A DNA stretch of 64,000 bases from Takakia lepidozioides (GCA_030704615.1 CM060732.1:61733053-61797052); one strand, 5' to 3'. Positions 11,742 through 22,752 are shown, numbered from the stretch's first letter. Translations and numbers: made by a program. The notes: generated from the sequence alone by a model not told the origin.

Positions 11742-11985
11742 GGTGGGTTGACGGGGCTGCCATACCAGCATACCAGTTTGGCAGCCCCGTCAACCAAAAG
11801 CCCCCCCAAAATAACAAAAAAACAGTTTTTTTTTGGTTTTTTTCCCCCCTCCCCCCCCTCCTTGGGGGGGGTGGGTGCAAAACTGGTGTACGCATACCAG
11901 TTTTACAAGCCCGTCAACCTACCCCAACCAAAAAAACCAAAAAAAAAAAACGCACACCAATTTTGCAGGCCCGTCAACCCACAAA
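11707..11985. repeat. Homopolymer-rich hairpin repeat
   Basis: A T34 tract (11707-11740) is followed by an almost perfect inverted repeat: GGTTGACGGGGCTGCC, about 20 bases of loop, then GGCAGCCCCGTCAACC. Two weaker copies of the GCCCGTCAACC arm follow, each preceded by ACCAGTTT or ACCAATTT (around 11900 and 11970). Between them is a C-rich tract (11838-11870) that could form a G-quadruplex on the other strand. This looks like the remains of a foldback MITE with tandem arms. Frames translated across it are low-complexity artefacts. The flanks 11526-11706 and 11986-12571 hold no gene. Confidence 0.55.
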
Positions 11986-12571
11986 AAAAGTATTTCTTTT
12001 CTGATTTTTCTTTTCCAGATTTCATGTTCATGCGTGAGAGCAGTCTAGGAAAGAAAGGGAAGTGGATTCCATGCAAGCACCTGTATTACATATTTTTACG
12101 AAGGATGTGTTGTGATCCCAAAAGAGACCAATACATTCACTAGGCCATGCTATCGCCTGGTGAAGTCCATACTCTTCTGCAACGTGACAAGACCGAAAGT
12201 GGTTGAGTAGTACCATATGGACTGTTTGGGTGCTACGCCCCAAGTGCTTCTCTGCATTGTTACTTTGCGTGGATGTTGAGTAGCAATGAAGTTACATTGC
12301 CACATATGCGTATTTCACTTGATGTCTCAATTGTGTCTCACACTCTTGGACCGGTCAATGCAAATCAAGCAATATATGATTCATTTCGTAATTGTACTCG
12401 AGGTTTTTGCGGTCTGCAGTTTCAGCTCATATTGGCCTTTCCAACGGGAATAGGCCCCCGTTCTCATGTCCGCGGGAATAGGTCCTACTTCTAATACACC
12501 CTAAACCCCTAGGCTCATGCTTATCAAGCGTGAGCCCATGCTCGTGCTTATTGTATAAACCTTGTGCTTAT

Positions 12572-13735
12572 GTCTTGTTTTTCAACAATGGCTCATACTC
12601 AACATCCATAGCTGCTTTCCATTCATCTTTGTGTAGGCTTGAAAGCGCGCAGTCAGACGGTAAAATATTTCTATTTCTGCTACATCTGCTTCGAACCTTT
12701 TGGGAGCTCCCATGACTCTCTAAGACCTTCTGAGAATATTCTCTTTAGGTACGTGAGGAGACATGATGTCGTCTTCATCTGAGATTTGTTTGTCTTCGTC
12801 TTCTTGATCAGAGACTTGTCTCGATGATGGAGACACGGACAATTCCAGTGGCTCGACATGTGGCTCCACGTGTTCTTCATGGCTCCTGTAAATCGGACCT
12901 TGCTGATCTGAAAGAGGGTTTTGAACAACCTCGTCTGTAGAGTTAAAATTGTCTTCGTGAAAATGACATCTCTAGACGTGATCAGCTTCCTAGTCCTCAA
13001 ATTATAGAGTCTATAATTTGTGGTTCCAAGGCAATATCCCAGAAAAGTACATTTGAGCGATTTGGGTTCGAACTTTGTTTTATTGTCCTTGGGTACAAGA
13101 GCATATGCCATGCAGGGCCAAATACTCAAAGGTGAGCCACACTCGGTTTTCTCCCACTCCAGGCTTCTTCAGGTGTGATGGCCTTCAATGGTGGGACTTC
13201 GATTTCTGACATAGGTTGTCGTCATAATCGCTTCTCCCCAGAAACTATAACTTAGTTTCGTTGCATGTAGCATTGTTCTGGCTTTCTCAACAAGAGTGCG
13301 ATTCATTCGCTCAGCAATACCATTATGAAATGGTCAATTTCTTGCTGACATTTGCTGCTGAATGCCTTCCTTCTTAAGGAACTCATAGAACTCGTTGGAG
13401 AGATATTATCCTCCTCCATCGCTTCTCAGGGTTTTGAAATGCCTCCTTGTCTCCTTCTCAACCATGGCCTTAAATTCTTGGAAAACACTAAAAGTTTGGT
13501 CTTTAGTTGAGAGAAGGTATACAAAAACCTTACGAGATTTGTCGTCGCTGAAGGTGAGGAAGTATTTTGCTCCTCCATGTGTTTACGACTGCATAGGTCC
13601 ACGCAAGTCTGTATGAATGACATCCAATAATCTAGATGCTCGTTTGTTGGGTGAATGCAGCTTACAATGTCCATTTTTTTACGTAACTGCGTCATTTTTC
13701 CTGAACATAGTTTGTTGGTTTTTGTCCACAATCCT
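12572..13735 (-). pseudogene. Copia retrotransposon pol fragment (integrase to start of RT)
   Basis: On the minus strand the order is: an integrase core (HTDLRGPM-like start near 13680; FLTFSDDKSRKVFVYLL; KTLRSDGGG; GIAERMNRTLVEKARTML), the integrase C-terminus (KFEPKSLKCTFLGY, YRLYNLRTRKLITSRDVIF), a linker, and the first residues of the RT region (DEWKAAMDVEYEPLLKNKT). It is split over several frames with stops, so it is dead. It stops abruptly at about 12572, where a repeat rich in GTGAGCC/GGCTCA begins. That repeat recurs at 59340-59430. No LTR is visible for this fragment. Confidence 0.85.
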
Positions 13736-14427
13736 AGATTTCTATGAAATTTGTTGAAAATGACTCACAACATTGCATTTATCTACATGTAGTATCTACC
13801 TTTCAAGACTTGCCGCCAAAAATAGTTATCTCTAGAAGCGGTGGACTTTATGACAATCCAGAAGCTTTTGTTATAGTCCATACAAAACTTGTTATGGCTC
13901 ATTATTTGCTAGATTTTATAACATTTATGGAATTTAATTGGAGTAAGGGACTTGGCCCTCCCTTGCTCCTATGATAAAGAATCTAGTGTGAGAGTTTTTT
14001 AAATATTTTTACTCATTAAATTAAATTTAACGTACCTTATCAATCTACCAATAACACCTATTTTCGTAAAGTCCTTTACAATATGAAAACCAACATACCC
14101 CATGGACTGTCTTCATTAAATACAACCATTTATTGTAGATGAAGGGTGGGGCAAGGTCAAAATTTCAAAAACATGTACTTTTGTGATTATGGTCAAGTTT
14201 GGATTACGTCACCGACGGCACGTGGCGGCATATATTCTCCATAACATCTTTCTTTTTCCCATTTGAAATGACAGTATCCCAACAATAGACATTCCACATG
14301 ATATAGTGCAAGTGAATCCATTTTTCGGCTATTTTTCACGATTTGTTTTTAAATCTTATGTACTTTTAAGTTTTATTTATGTAGGCCACATCTTTAACTT
14401 TTTGGACCACTCTTCTAATTATTAGTG
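13736..14427. other. AT-rich interval between Copia remnants
   Basis: No protein motif, RNA gene or repeat boundary can be supported here. A frame of 76 codons at 13744-13974 has no recognisable domain. The 5' part of the next Copia element (5' LTR and most of gag) should lie here if it were complete, but it is missing. Confidence 0.4.
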
Positions 14428-14461
14428 GCAGAAAACTAAAGCAAAACTTGTTGAAAGTGAG

Positions 14462-14881
14462 GTGGATGGTCACCAAGAATATACTAAGTCAGTGGCATTG
14501 ATGGCCTACAGCTCTATGAAGGAATTTCGAACAGAATCCAGAGCAATTTTTACCATGAATGATGATAAGAATACGTGGTATGTTGATGCAGGAGCATCGG
14601 AGCACATGACAGATCGTCGAGAGTTCTTTACCAATTTCAGACCAATTCCAACCAAAACGTGGCCAGTGGTTATCGCCAATCACCAGTACTTATGGATTGA
14701 GGGAAAGGGAGATGTACACTTTAAGAGGTTTATCGATGGCCAGAGTCTTGATGGAGTCATGAAAGAGGTGCTCTATTTTCCAAAATTGAGAGCTAATTTG
14801 TTTTCCATAGGACAAACAACGGATAATAATGTTGCTACAATTTACAAGAAAAATGAATGCAAACTCATTGATGAGAAATGA
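14462..14881 (+). pseudogene. Copia gag end and aspartic protease
   Basis: The frame gives a linker and then TWYVDAGASEHMTD, the retropepsin active-site region of Copia polyproteins; the usual D(S/T)G triad reads DAG here. VKEVLYFPKLRANLFSIGQ-type residues follow, the conserved flank of this domain (here MKEVLYFPKLRANLFSIGQ). A TGA at 14879-14881 ends the frame. The same frame would continue with GKIIINGMRDGKLYKLN, the start of the pre-integrase region, up to the Gypsy insertion at 14984. The protease would release mature proteins from the polyprotein, but this copy is broken. Confidence 0.85.
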
Positions 14882-14978
14882 TAGGGTAAAATCATCATAA
14901 ATGGAATGAGAGATGGAAAGCTATACAAGCTGAACATCAGTGCCATATAATTGCACATCAATCAAATGCACATGCAGC

Positions 14979-14983
14979 GTCAA
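14979..14983. repeat. Target-site duplication, left copy (GTCAA)
   Basis: GTCAA directly precedes the left LTR. An identical GTCAA follows the right LTR at 36914-36918. A 5-bp duplication is the hallmark of LTR-retrotransposon integration. Confidence 0.9.
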
Positions 14984-15708
14984 TGTTGCGCACCTCACTT
15001 CGGTAAGCTCCCCTTCAAGTCATAGTTACTCGCTTTGATGCGCGTGCCTGACTCCCAACCTGGCTGCCGGGCCAACTCGGAGCTTCGGCTGCTCACCGGG
15101 ACATAACGGTCCCCTTTTACTCTTCCAAGGAACCCTCCACCAATTTGGGCCTAGTGGAAATTCCCCTTGGTAGATGGCAGTCCGGAATAGCTCCCCACTC
15201 CTTAGTCGTTTTCCGGCTCGCTCGCTTACTCACTAGTTTTTGGTCACCAACGGGCTTGCACCGTTCTCGGGGTTACTACTCCCTATATATACTTCTGTGA
15301 CTGTCCGCGGGGGTTCCACAAACAACACCATCCTTTTATGGCGAACCACCACGAAGACCCTCGATTCCCGGTGATGAGTCGCGGTGAGTCTTGGCCTACC
15401 CACCACGGCCCCATTGGACCGTGATGAGTCCCAAGACTCCCCACGACTCCCACCACAAGGTCTCCGCCTCATGGTGAGTCCTATGCCACCCCCACTAAGT
15501 CCCGCTAAGCTACCACCACCCCTCGTGGAACCACCCCCACCGCAACCCCGTGTGCGGGGCTCCACCTAGTGAGCGCCTCCGCCTCCTTGAGTGCCTTGGG
15601 CACTCAAGGGTGCTTCAGCCCCCACATCGATTGTTGCCACCGCCCCCACCACAAGGGCAGCCCCTCTTGTGTCCCGACCCCCTGCCCTAAAGGCAAAGGG
15701 CCGCGACA
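14984..15708 (-). repeat. Chromovirus LTR, left copy (3' LTR of a minus-strand element)
   Basis: It starts TGTTGCGCACC and ends GCCGCGACA, giving TG...CA ends. It is nearly identical to 36219-36913 but about 30 bp longer, because bases around 15570-15600 (GAGCGCCTCCGCC...) are missing from the other copy. A TATATATA at 15284-15291, read on the minus strand, is a likely TATA box and fits the minus orientation. Confidence 0.9.
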
Positions 15709-16615
15709 CACACCCTTACCAACAAGGAATCGATGTCCTCATCGACTTGTCCATTTTGTAGAAACGAACATCCAAGTTGTGGCGTCCCACATCAAGGAGT
15801 TTGTTTCCGTACCATGGCATCCCATGGCAAAGAACCAAACCCCCACTTGACTCTACTCTCCACTAGCTAGTTCGGCCGACTTCCTCCAAGTCCCGGCCCA
15901 GGGTGGAGCTTCTCAAGCTCCTCCCAGTGCACTCTTCTTGGCCCACTTCAAGGCCAAGGAACGATCCTCCCCGAGGATCGAATCGCCTTACTGCAACAAC
16001 ATTTGCTTGCGACCGCTCGTGATGCCACTTTTTTGGCATCACCTTGAGCAAGGGTTCACCTTGAACCCTTTTTTACTAGGAAGATAACCTTGAACCAACC
16101 GTGCGCCCCAATCACTACAATTGGGTCCGTCTTGGAATGCTGGCCTAAGGTACGGGAACACGCCGAAGCCGCACTACGACTCCGTCCCGAGGCTACACGA
16201 TTAAGGAACGTGAACGGAAGCACGTAGCTTCCGCGTTAGCCCGCACTACAAGGCAACCCCCTCGGTAGCGCAGTTATAGTACGCGCACGCGCCAGGTGCG
16301 CACTAGCACATGAACTCCCAAAGAAGGCGCAAGTTTCCTTGTCCCTTGGGTGGGAGTCACCCGATTTCGACACTGCGTAAACACATGATTAACCCAATTT
16401 ACCTCTCCCACTTTTGTAAGCTAGCATGTATTCTACACACTAGCCAACCATACCATGCATCACCATTCCAAACAAAATAGGACGTACAACATTTGGAAAC
16501 CATTTCATTTATAACAAAATTTGTACAATACAAGTTTTTTCAATCGGATTCCTGAGCTAGCTAAGCCGGGCTAAGCATGCATTTCCTCCTCCACGCTCCA
16601 AGGTTGATGTCCCCA
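15709..16615 (-). other. 3' untranslated region of the chromovirus
   Basis: No coding motif is visible between the chromodomain stop and the LTR. The polypurine tract expected next to 15708 is weak (minus-strand GGTAAGGGTGTG). Confidence 0.5.
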
Positions 16616-17029
16616 TCAACGCTTCTTCCGCTTTTGAGGTCGTCCTTCGAAAGCTGCAACCGCCTCGGATGCGTTTCCCATTTCTGAGGCACGCACCCAA
16701 GATGCCTCCACATGATGATAGCCCTTCCATTTCACGAGATACTCCGTTTCTCGATTCTTGAACCGCCTTGACTTAAGCACTGCCTCCCCCTCATACTCAG
16801 GTTCATTTTCATGATCTAACAGCACAGGTGGTGGACGCAACACTTGATGCCGATTCGGACGCGCTTCATCTTTGAAATAAGGCTTCAAAATGGAGACGTG
16901 GAATACCGGACGCACCTTGCTATTCGCCGGCAGCTCCAATTCGTACACATCCTCATTCATAACCTTTCGGATGCGAAAGGGCCCGCATACGGAGGTACGA
17001 ACTTCGGACTCGCTTCCGGAGGTAGTCAA
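16616..17029 (-). pseudogene. Integrase C-terminus with chromodomain
   Basis: The frame first gives the GPFRIRKVMNEDVYELELP and VRPVFHVSILKPY block that ends Ty3/Gypsy integrases. It then gives a chromodomain: AVLKSRR, TEYLVKWKGYHHVEASWVRASE. In chromoviruses this domain directs integration by reading histone marks such as methylated H3K9. The aromatic residues expected in the methyl-lysine cage are only partly preserved. The frame ends in a basic tail (RPQKRKKR). This segment itself is uninterrupted for 137 codons, but the integrase upstream is broken. Confidence 0.9.
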
Positions 17030-17211
17030 AAATTCTTGATGTTCAACCAGACCTCCGTGTCTGCCTCAAATTTAACCTCCCTCCGCTTCCGATTCGCCCG
17101 TCGTTCATACCGTTTCCTAGCTTTGGCAATGTTGTATTTTGCGAGCTTCAACAAACGCTCACGTTCTTCCAGCACAGCCGTTGTTGTCGGTTCCTCAACG
17201 TCTTGGGCGGC

Positions 17212-18010
17212 CTAACTTGTCGGCACCAGAGGTGCTTTTCCATAAACCAATACGAAGGGGGAAACTCCCGTTGCGGAATGTTTTGTGTTATTATAACAGA
17301 ACTCTGCCGCATCCAAGTGACCCACCCAGTCCGATTGGTCTGCCGACACGTAATTCCGCAAGATCTGTTTCACCACGGAATTCATCTTTTCCGTTTGGCC
17401 GTCCGTCGTAGGTTGGAAGGTGGTGCTCATTTTGAGCCTCGTCCCCATTTTCTTCCAAAGTGCCCTCCAAACTTACTTGTAAACTTTGGATCGCGGTCCG
17501 AGACAATATCCTTCGGGAGTCCATGATGCTTGAAGACGTGGGCGAAGTAAAGTCGCCCCGTCTCCTACGCCGTTGTCGTCTCCTTGGTGGGGATGAAATG
17601 GCCCATTTTACTGAACCTATCCACCACCACCATGATTGCATCGAATCCTTTTGACAGCGGCATAGCAGTCATGAAATCCATCGAGACACTTTCCTAAGAC
17701 CCCTCTGGAATCGGCAAGGGTTGTAACAGCCCCGCTTGCTTTTTGTACTCGCTCCAGTTTTGTTGGCATGTGGTGCATGTCTTGACATACTCCTCGGCCT
17801 CCTCCCTCAGTTTGGGCCAGAAATACTCTTTCTTCAAGAGTGTCGCGGTGCGCTTGGCTCCGCCGTGGCCCGCAAGCGGACCATCATGACATTTTCTTAA
17901 GAGACTATCTTTGATCCCTCCCTTCGGTACGTAGAGACGCTTTTGCTTGTACCGAAGCAGTCCATTTTGCAAGTGGAACTGCGATTTAACCCCCATCCTC
18001 AAGTCCCACA
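17212..18010 (-). pseudogene. Gypsy integrase: zinc-binding and catalytic core, broken
   Basis: On the minus strand the frame ending at 17694 carries the H2C2 zinc motif (KCHDGPLAGHGGAKRT, then TCTTCQQN), preceded by RLYVPKGG. The catalytic core follows in other frames through 17700-17212, ending with FQPTTDGQTEKMNSVVKQIL and DAAEFCYNNTKHSATGVSPF. The DGQTE segment marks the third acidic residue of the DDE triad. Stops lie in the 17448-17690 interval. Upstream the frame runs directly into the palindromic minisatellite. Confidence 0.85.
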
Positions 18011-18027
18011 TCACGGACTTCGCCATC

Positions 18028-19080
18028 CAGAACGGAAATGCGGCGACGCATTTCCATTTTGTATCTGCTGCATGCAGCCAAGTGCAATTCTGACCGCTTG
18101 AGACAGCGCAATTCCGACCACTTGAGACATTCATACTATCCAGAACGGAAATGCGGTACCGCATTTCCGTTCTGACTGAAAATCGTGAACCATCGGAACT
18201 GAAATGCGGCAGCGCATTTCCATCGGAGTCAAACCTCCCAACATTCCAGAACGCAAATGCGGCACCGCATTTCCGTTCTGATGAAAAATCGTGAAACATC
18301 GGAACTGAAATGCGGTACCGCATTTCCATCCGAGTCGCACCTTCCGACATTCCAAAACGGAAATGCGGCGCCGCATTTCCGTTTTGTATGTGAGGCATGG
18401 AGCTGTGGAACGAAAATGCGGCACAACATTTCCGCCAGGGTCAGACCTTAATACTCTACAGAACGGAAATGCGGTACCGCATTTCCGTTCTGACCGAAAA
18501 TCGTGAACAACGGGAACAAAATGCGGCACGCCCGCATTTCCGTCCGAGTCGCACCTTCCGACATTCTAGATCGGAAATGCGGCGCCACATTTCCGTTTTG
18601 TATATGAGGCTTGGAGCTGTGGGACGGAAATGTGGTGTCGCATTTCCATCCATGTGAGACCTTCAAACTTTCCAGACCGGAATGCGGCACCGCATTTCTG
18701 TTCAGGTGAGACCTCCCGCGAACGGAATGTGCATGGCATTTCCGTTCATCAACTAGGTATGTGAAGGGGGAACGGAAATCGGTACCGCATTTCCGTTCAC
18801 ATTGAAAATCATGAACCACGGGAACTGAAATGTTGTGCCTCATTTCCGTCCGAATTGTACCTTTCCACATTCCAGAACGGAAATGCGGCGCCGCAGTTCA
18901 CTTTTGTATCTCATACATGGAGCTGTGGGACGGAAATGCGGCACCGTATTTCCGTTCAACAACTAAGGTATGTGAAGGTGGAACGGAAATGCGGTGCCGC
19001 ATTTTCTTCCAACAAGTACGGATGTGTAACTTCGTGATGGTACTTAACGGAAATGCGGCGCCGCATTCGCATTTTCACTC
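18028..19080. repeat. Palindromic minisatellite, about 19 units of 50-56 bp
   Basis: Each unit carries a self-complementary core: GGAAATGCGG, a two- to four-base centre, then CCGCATTTCC. The centre varies (TA, CG, CA, TG), creating GGTACC or GGCGCC in the best copies. Linkers are of about four types: CTGACCGAAAATCGTGAAC, GAGTCGCACCTTCCGACATTC, TGTATGTGAGGCATGGAGCTG and GTGAGACCTTCAAAC. They come in fixed order, giving a higher-order period of about 210 bp (clear at 18246-18660, repeated at about 18776-18960). The array sits between RNase H and the integrase zinc domain of the chromovirus and replaces the connection region. Translated frames across it are artefacts. Confidence 0.9.
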
Positions 19081-19094
19081 CAACTCATCAGACG

Positions 19095-19600
19095 CTGGGA
19101 CAAAAATGCCTTGAAATGTGAACACGTGGAGCAACAGAATTGCGGCACATGTCGGCACTCTATCTGACAGAAGTAGCTCAAGGCAATGCACCACCGCCTT
19201 CATTTCTTTCTCGTGCATAGGCCACCGTCGCTCCACTTCATTCAGTTTCTTACTTTTGTAAGGCACTGGACGTCCATCCTGCATGAGTACACCCCCAATT
19301 ACGAAGTCCGACGCATCTGTATGGATCTCAAATGGACGTCGAACTCCGGAATTTTGAGGACTGGAGCTTCCACCAATTTTGAGGACTGGAGCTTCCACCA
19401 TCCACCTGCTTCAACTCGGCAAAAGCTTGGCCACAAAAGGTGTTCCAATACCCAAGCTTTGGATTACACATGAGGTCTGACAGCGGCCCCGCGATCTTGG
19501 CGAAATTTCTCACATACTTCCGTAATAGGAGGCGATTCCTAGAAGGATCGCTCTCCCGGGACCGAAGTCGGAGGCTCCCAGTCCAAATCGCCCTCACTTT
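19095..19600 (-). pseudogene. Gypsy RNase H (reverse-transcriptase thumb and RNase H N-terminus)
   Basis: One frame gives RKYVRNFAKIAGPLSDL, the segment after the RT. Another gives FEIHTDASDFVIGGVLMQDG and NEVERRWPMHEKEMKAVVHCL, with the first two catalytic acidic residues (TDASD; EKEM). The rest of the domain and the connection to the integrase are missing, cut off by the minisatellite. A short tandem duplication of TTTTGAGGACTGGAGCTTCCACC lies near 19350-19400. Confidence 0.85.
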
Positions 19601-19737
19601 CTGTCATCCATTTTGATCCCATCCTGTGTAAATCACATGCCCCATAAGTCCACTTTTTGTGACCCCTAATTCGCACTTTTGAAGCTTTGGGCATACACTT
19701 CCCTTCCCGCAATTTCTGGATCCCCCTTTTTAGGTGC

Positions 19738-20271
19738 TCAAGTGCTTTCCTTTGTTGTTCGATTACCAAGATGTCGTCGATGTAGCACGATCACAAAGTC
19801 ATCCAACCACTCCTGGAAAAGGCTGTTCATTAGCGTGCTAAAGGTTGCGGGTGCGTTGGTGAGCCCAAAGGCATCACCAAGACTCATATGAACCATACCT
19901 TGTCCTGCACGCGGTCTTCTCCTCGTCTCCTTCCGCCACTCGAATTTGATGTAGTCAGAGGCGCAAATCGATCCGGCTGAAATACTTCGCTCCTGCCAAC
20001 CGATCAAGAGGTCGTCGATCCTTGGCAAGGGTACCGGTGTTTTTATAGTCACCTTATTTAGAGGCCCTGTAATCGACACACATCCGCAACGTCCCATCCT
20101 TCTTGTCTGCGAATAGCACCGGGGCTCCGAAGGTGACTTACTCGGCCGATGTACCCCTTTGACATTAGATCCTTGAGCTGAGTCCTCACTCGACCACTCT
20201 CTGTGGCTCAACCGGTAGGGCGCCTTGGCAGGCGCTCCGATCCCGGTGATCACCTCAATCTTGTTGGTCAA
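19738..20271 (-). pseudogene. Gypsy reverse transcriptase, degraded
   Basis: Recognisable RT blocks on the minus strand are APAKAPYRLS near the start, TIKTPVPLPRIDDLL, the highly conserved FGLTNAPATFSTLMNSLF, and a catalytic segment read as EWLDDFVIV, where the family has Y(V/L/I)DD. Intervening blocks are in other frames, so several indels have accumulated. Confidence 0.85.
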
Positions 20272-20327
20272 CTCCTCTTCGCGGTGGCAAGCCGCTTTGT
20301 AAATCCTCCGGCATCACATCCTGGTAT

Positions 20328-20876
20328 TTATCCAAAATCCCCTTGATCCATCTGGGCTCGGCTCCCGATCGCGCTTCTCCCTTCACTTGTCTCACGTAAG
20401 CAAAAACTGGGCTTGTGTGGCTCCTCCGGCCCACTCCTTTGCTGAAACAGTTTTATTTGCCCGCCCACTGGGTTGGGTGTTTCCGACACTCTTAAAAACT
20501 TTGCCACCATTCCCACATGGTAGCTTGACCATTCTCTGCGGCCATCTATGACCGCTCCGGATTTTCGCAAATGTCTTCCCAAAATGATATCCCTCCATCG
20601 ATCCTGCACATGGTGAAGTTCTCACGTCCCTCCCAACTCCCGAGCTGAAGAGGAACATCGAACGTCAACCTCGTCGCCAATGGTGGTTCTCTTTTGGCAG
20701 AACGCACCTCAATAGAGGCCCCCACATCATTTGTCGGGAGTCCAGCTTCCGTGCCGTTGCCGTGTCATGAAGGAGTGCGACGCTCCTGTGTCCACCAACA
20801 ACGCACGTTAGTTCCGGAGATTATCCGACTCACAACCATTAAACAACTCCCTTTACGCAAGGCGCCAGTTTCCTGA
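20328..20876 (-). pseudogene. Region expected to hold the chromovirus protease, heavily degraded
   Basis: Position between the zinc knuckle and the RT, and blocks such as DRWRDIILG and KFLRVSETPNPVGG in broken frames, fit the protease-RT linker. A clear D(S/T)G active site is hard to read: the segment near 20780-20810 gives a VDTGAS-like reading only across frames. Confidence 0.4.
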
Positions 20877-20882
20877 TACAAC

Positions 20883-21705
20883 TCACAGAGTAGTTTCTAC
20901 CTTGCAGTCTTGGCGACCACCGCCTCCACCAAGCAGCTGATGGAAGCTTCGGACAACTCTGTGGTTGCCCGAGTCATGTTCAATTGTCTGGGATTCGTAC
21001 ACTTTTTGGCCATGTGCCCGGGCTCCCCACAATTGAAGCACACTCCATCGAAGGTTGCCTTTTGTCCGCCATAAGGCGTCGCACCTGATTTTCTTTTTCG
21101 GAGCACCGGGTGTCGTCTTGGCGTGTGAAGGGCCCCCCTCCCTTCGATTTCCACATGCCATTGTCGCTGCGTGGCCTATCCCACTCTTCTTTTTTCGGCT
21201 CGAAAGAAGTCACCCTCCCGCCGGGTCTTCTTGTGTTCAGCTCCCTCCGTACGACCTTGTCTTTCGGCCCCTAGGGAGACAAAAATCCGAGAACATTCCC
21301 CCTCCTCTTTAATTGCCTCGTTCAAGTCTTGAGGTGGCCTTCCCTCCAACTTCCCGCCTGGCCCATGGGGCCAGTCCCGCCACAAAGTTGAAGACCATTT
21401 CTGGTTCTGCCATGTCCGCGACTTCGAATAACAACACATTGAAAGCCTGAACATATCCCCGAATGTCATCCGTTTGCTTTAGATTCCTCATCTTGTCCCG
21501 TGCAAGCCATCTTGAGGGGCACAAATTGTCTCTTCATCAGTTCCTTGAACCCACTCCAGTTCAAGGTTTCCGGGTTTTGACCTCGGTCGTGAAGGCGTTT
21601 TTGCCACCATTGTTGAGCATAGCCCCTCAAATAGGTGGGAGCCACTTCAACCCGATCCTTGTCACTCAACTTGGCCCGCCGCCCGGAAGTACTGCCTAGC
21701 TCCAA
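20883..21705 (-). pseudogene. Gypsy Gag: retrotrans_gag core and CCHC zinc knuckle
   Basis: Minus-strand frames give the Retrotrans_gag signature (APTYLRGYAQQWWQKRL, FKELMKRQFVPL). A basic linker follows, then a CCHC knuckle, VCFNCGEPGHMAKKCTN (C-x2-C-x4-H-x4-C, intact). The knuckle binds element RNA during particle assembly. The core starts just inside the nested insertion at 21721, and a TAG precedes the first readable codon. The matching N-terminal part of gag lies on the other side of the insertion at 35791-36228. Confidence 0.85.
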
Positions 21706-21720
21706 GAGCTAGGTGTTGAG

Positions 21721-22752
21721 TGTCACGCGGCTTTTACTCACCCATCCCTTCGCTATCCGAGGCGGAAACTCCAAGATAGAAGAGTTGGAAATCTCTAAGT
21801 ACTCAGCCGCGCAGAACAATCAGTCATGACCTACAGCTAGTGTATCATTGGGGTGTTTCCTATTTGTTTCCCTTTTCGCATTCATCTTAGCTACCTTACC
21901 ATTGATAATTAAGTATTAGTTTGCTTCATCAATCTATCGGTTTTCTTCACTCATCCATTCATCCACAGCTTCACTCAGATCTCTCTACACCGTGTGATTG
22001 TATCGTGTAAGTATCAGATTATGATTTATCAGGTATCAGGATCAGGCCGAAGCCATTATGTCTCTAATCTGCTCTACAATATCACTACCTTCCGCTTTGC
22101 ATATAACAAGCATCTACTAATCCTCTTTCCTCCTTCACCGTGCTCTCCGCTTTTTTCCTCTCATCTCCGCTCCCACCTGACTAAGAAGTCCTCCTCCCAA
22201 TAATGATCCCCTCCATTCCCCGTTTTTCCCTTTATCTTCCTATTCGCAGTTCTAACCGTTTCCCTCACTAACCGTCGTCTGTGAACTAACATGTTCCCTT
22301 CGCAGGTGTTGTTCCCCACAGTCGTTCCCTGTCCTACTCTTTCGTTCCCTATTATCGTGACAGCTGTGTCAAGCGGTGATTGGCTGTGTTTGGCTGTGTC
22401 GGGCTGTGACTGGCTGTTTGGCCTGTGCGGGTTGTGACGGGCTGTGTGGGCTGGTGTCTGCTGTGACGACTGTGACGGGCTGTGTGGGCTGTGTCTGCTG
22501 TGACGACTGTGACGGGCTGTGTGGGCTGTGTCTGCTGTGACGACTGTGACGGGCTGTGTTGGCTGTGTGGGCTGTGTCGGCTGTGTGGGGCTGTGACGAC
22601 TGTGACGGGCTGTGTCGGCTGTGACGACTGTGTAACCCCCCTCTACAGTGTGCTGGCTGCACCCCTAAGGCCCTGTTGGTCTCAGTCTGTGCAAAAATAG
22701 GGTACCCTATAGATCCCGTATAAGTGTCTAAGTCCCCTACAGTCCTCTAACA
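21721..22752 (-). repeat. LTR of the nested retroelement family, copy A (minus)
   Basis: It starts TGTCACGCGGC and ends CCTCTAACA. Related copies are at 34822-35790 (same orientation) and 33053-33461 (opposite orientation, internally deleted). It contains a GC-rich minisatellite of CACAGCC/GTCACAGCC type at 22375-22640. Confidence 0.85.
22375..22640. repeat. LTR-internal minisatellite (GGCTGTG)n
   Basis: Tandem 10-11-bp units of GGCTGTGTNGGCTGTGAC type. A 37-bp higher-order unit is repeated about three times from 22458. Similar arrays lie at 28500-28745, 33178-33345 and 35447-35650. It is not a CRISPR array: there are no unique spacers. Confidence 0.85.

Noticed and set aside
11640-12143. 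167-codon frame
   Set aside because: It runs through poly-T and C-rich tracts (poly-Phe, Pro, Lys); low-complexity artefact.
15233-15569. Gly-rich and Pro-rich frames in both chromovirus LTRs
   Set aside because: Chance frames in GC-rich LTR sequence; the same artefact recurs at 36468-37008.
17694-18870. Long frames on both strands through 18-18.9 kb (up to 234 codons)
   Set aside because: The extra codons come from the palindromic minisatellite; only the H2C2 part near 17700-18010 is real integrase.
18028-19080. CRISPR-like palindromic repeats with spacers
   Set aside because: Eukaryotic context, spacers are themselves repeated in four types, and no cas genes.
22369-22700. CRISPR-like array
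   Set aside because: Contiguous 10-11-bp units without unique spacers in a plant LTR; a minisatellite.
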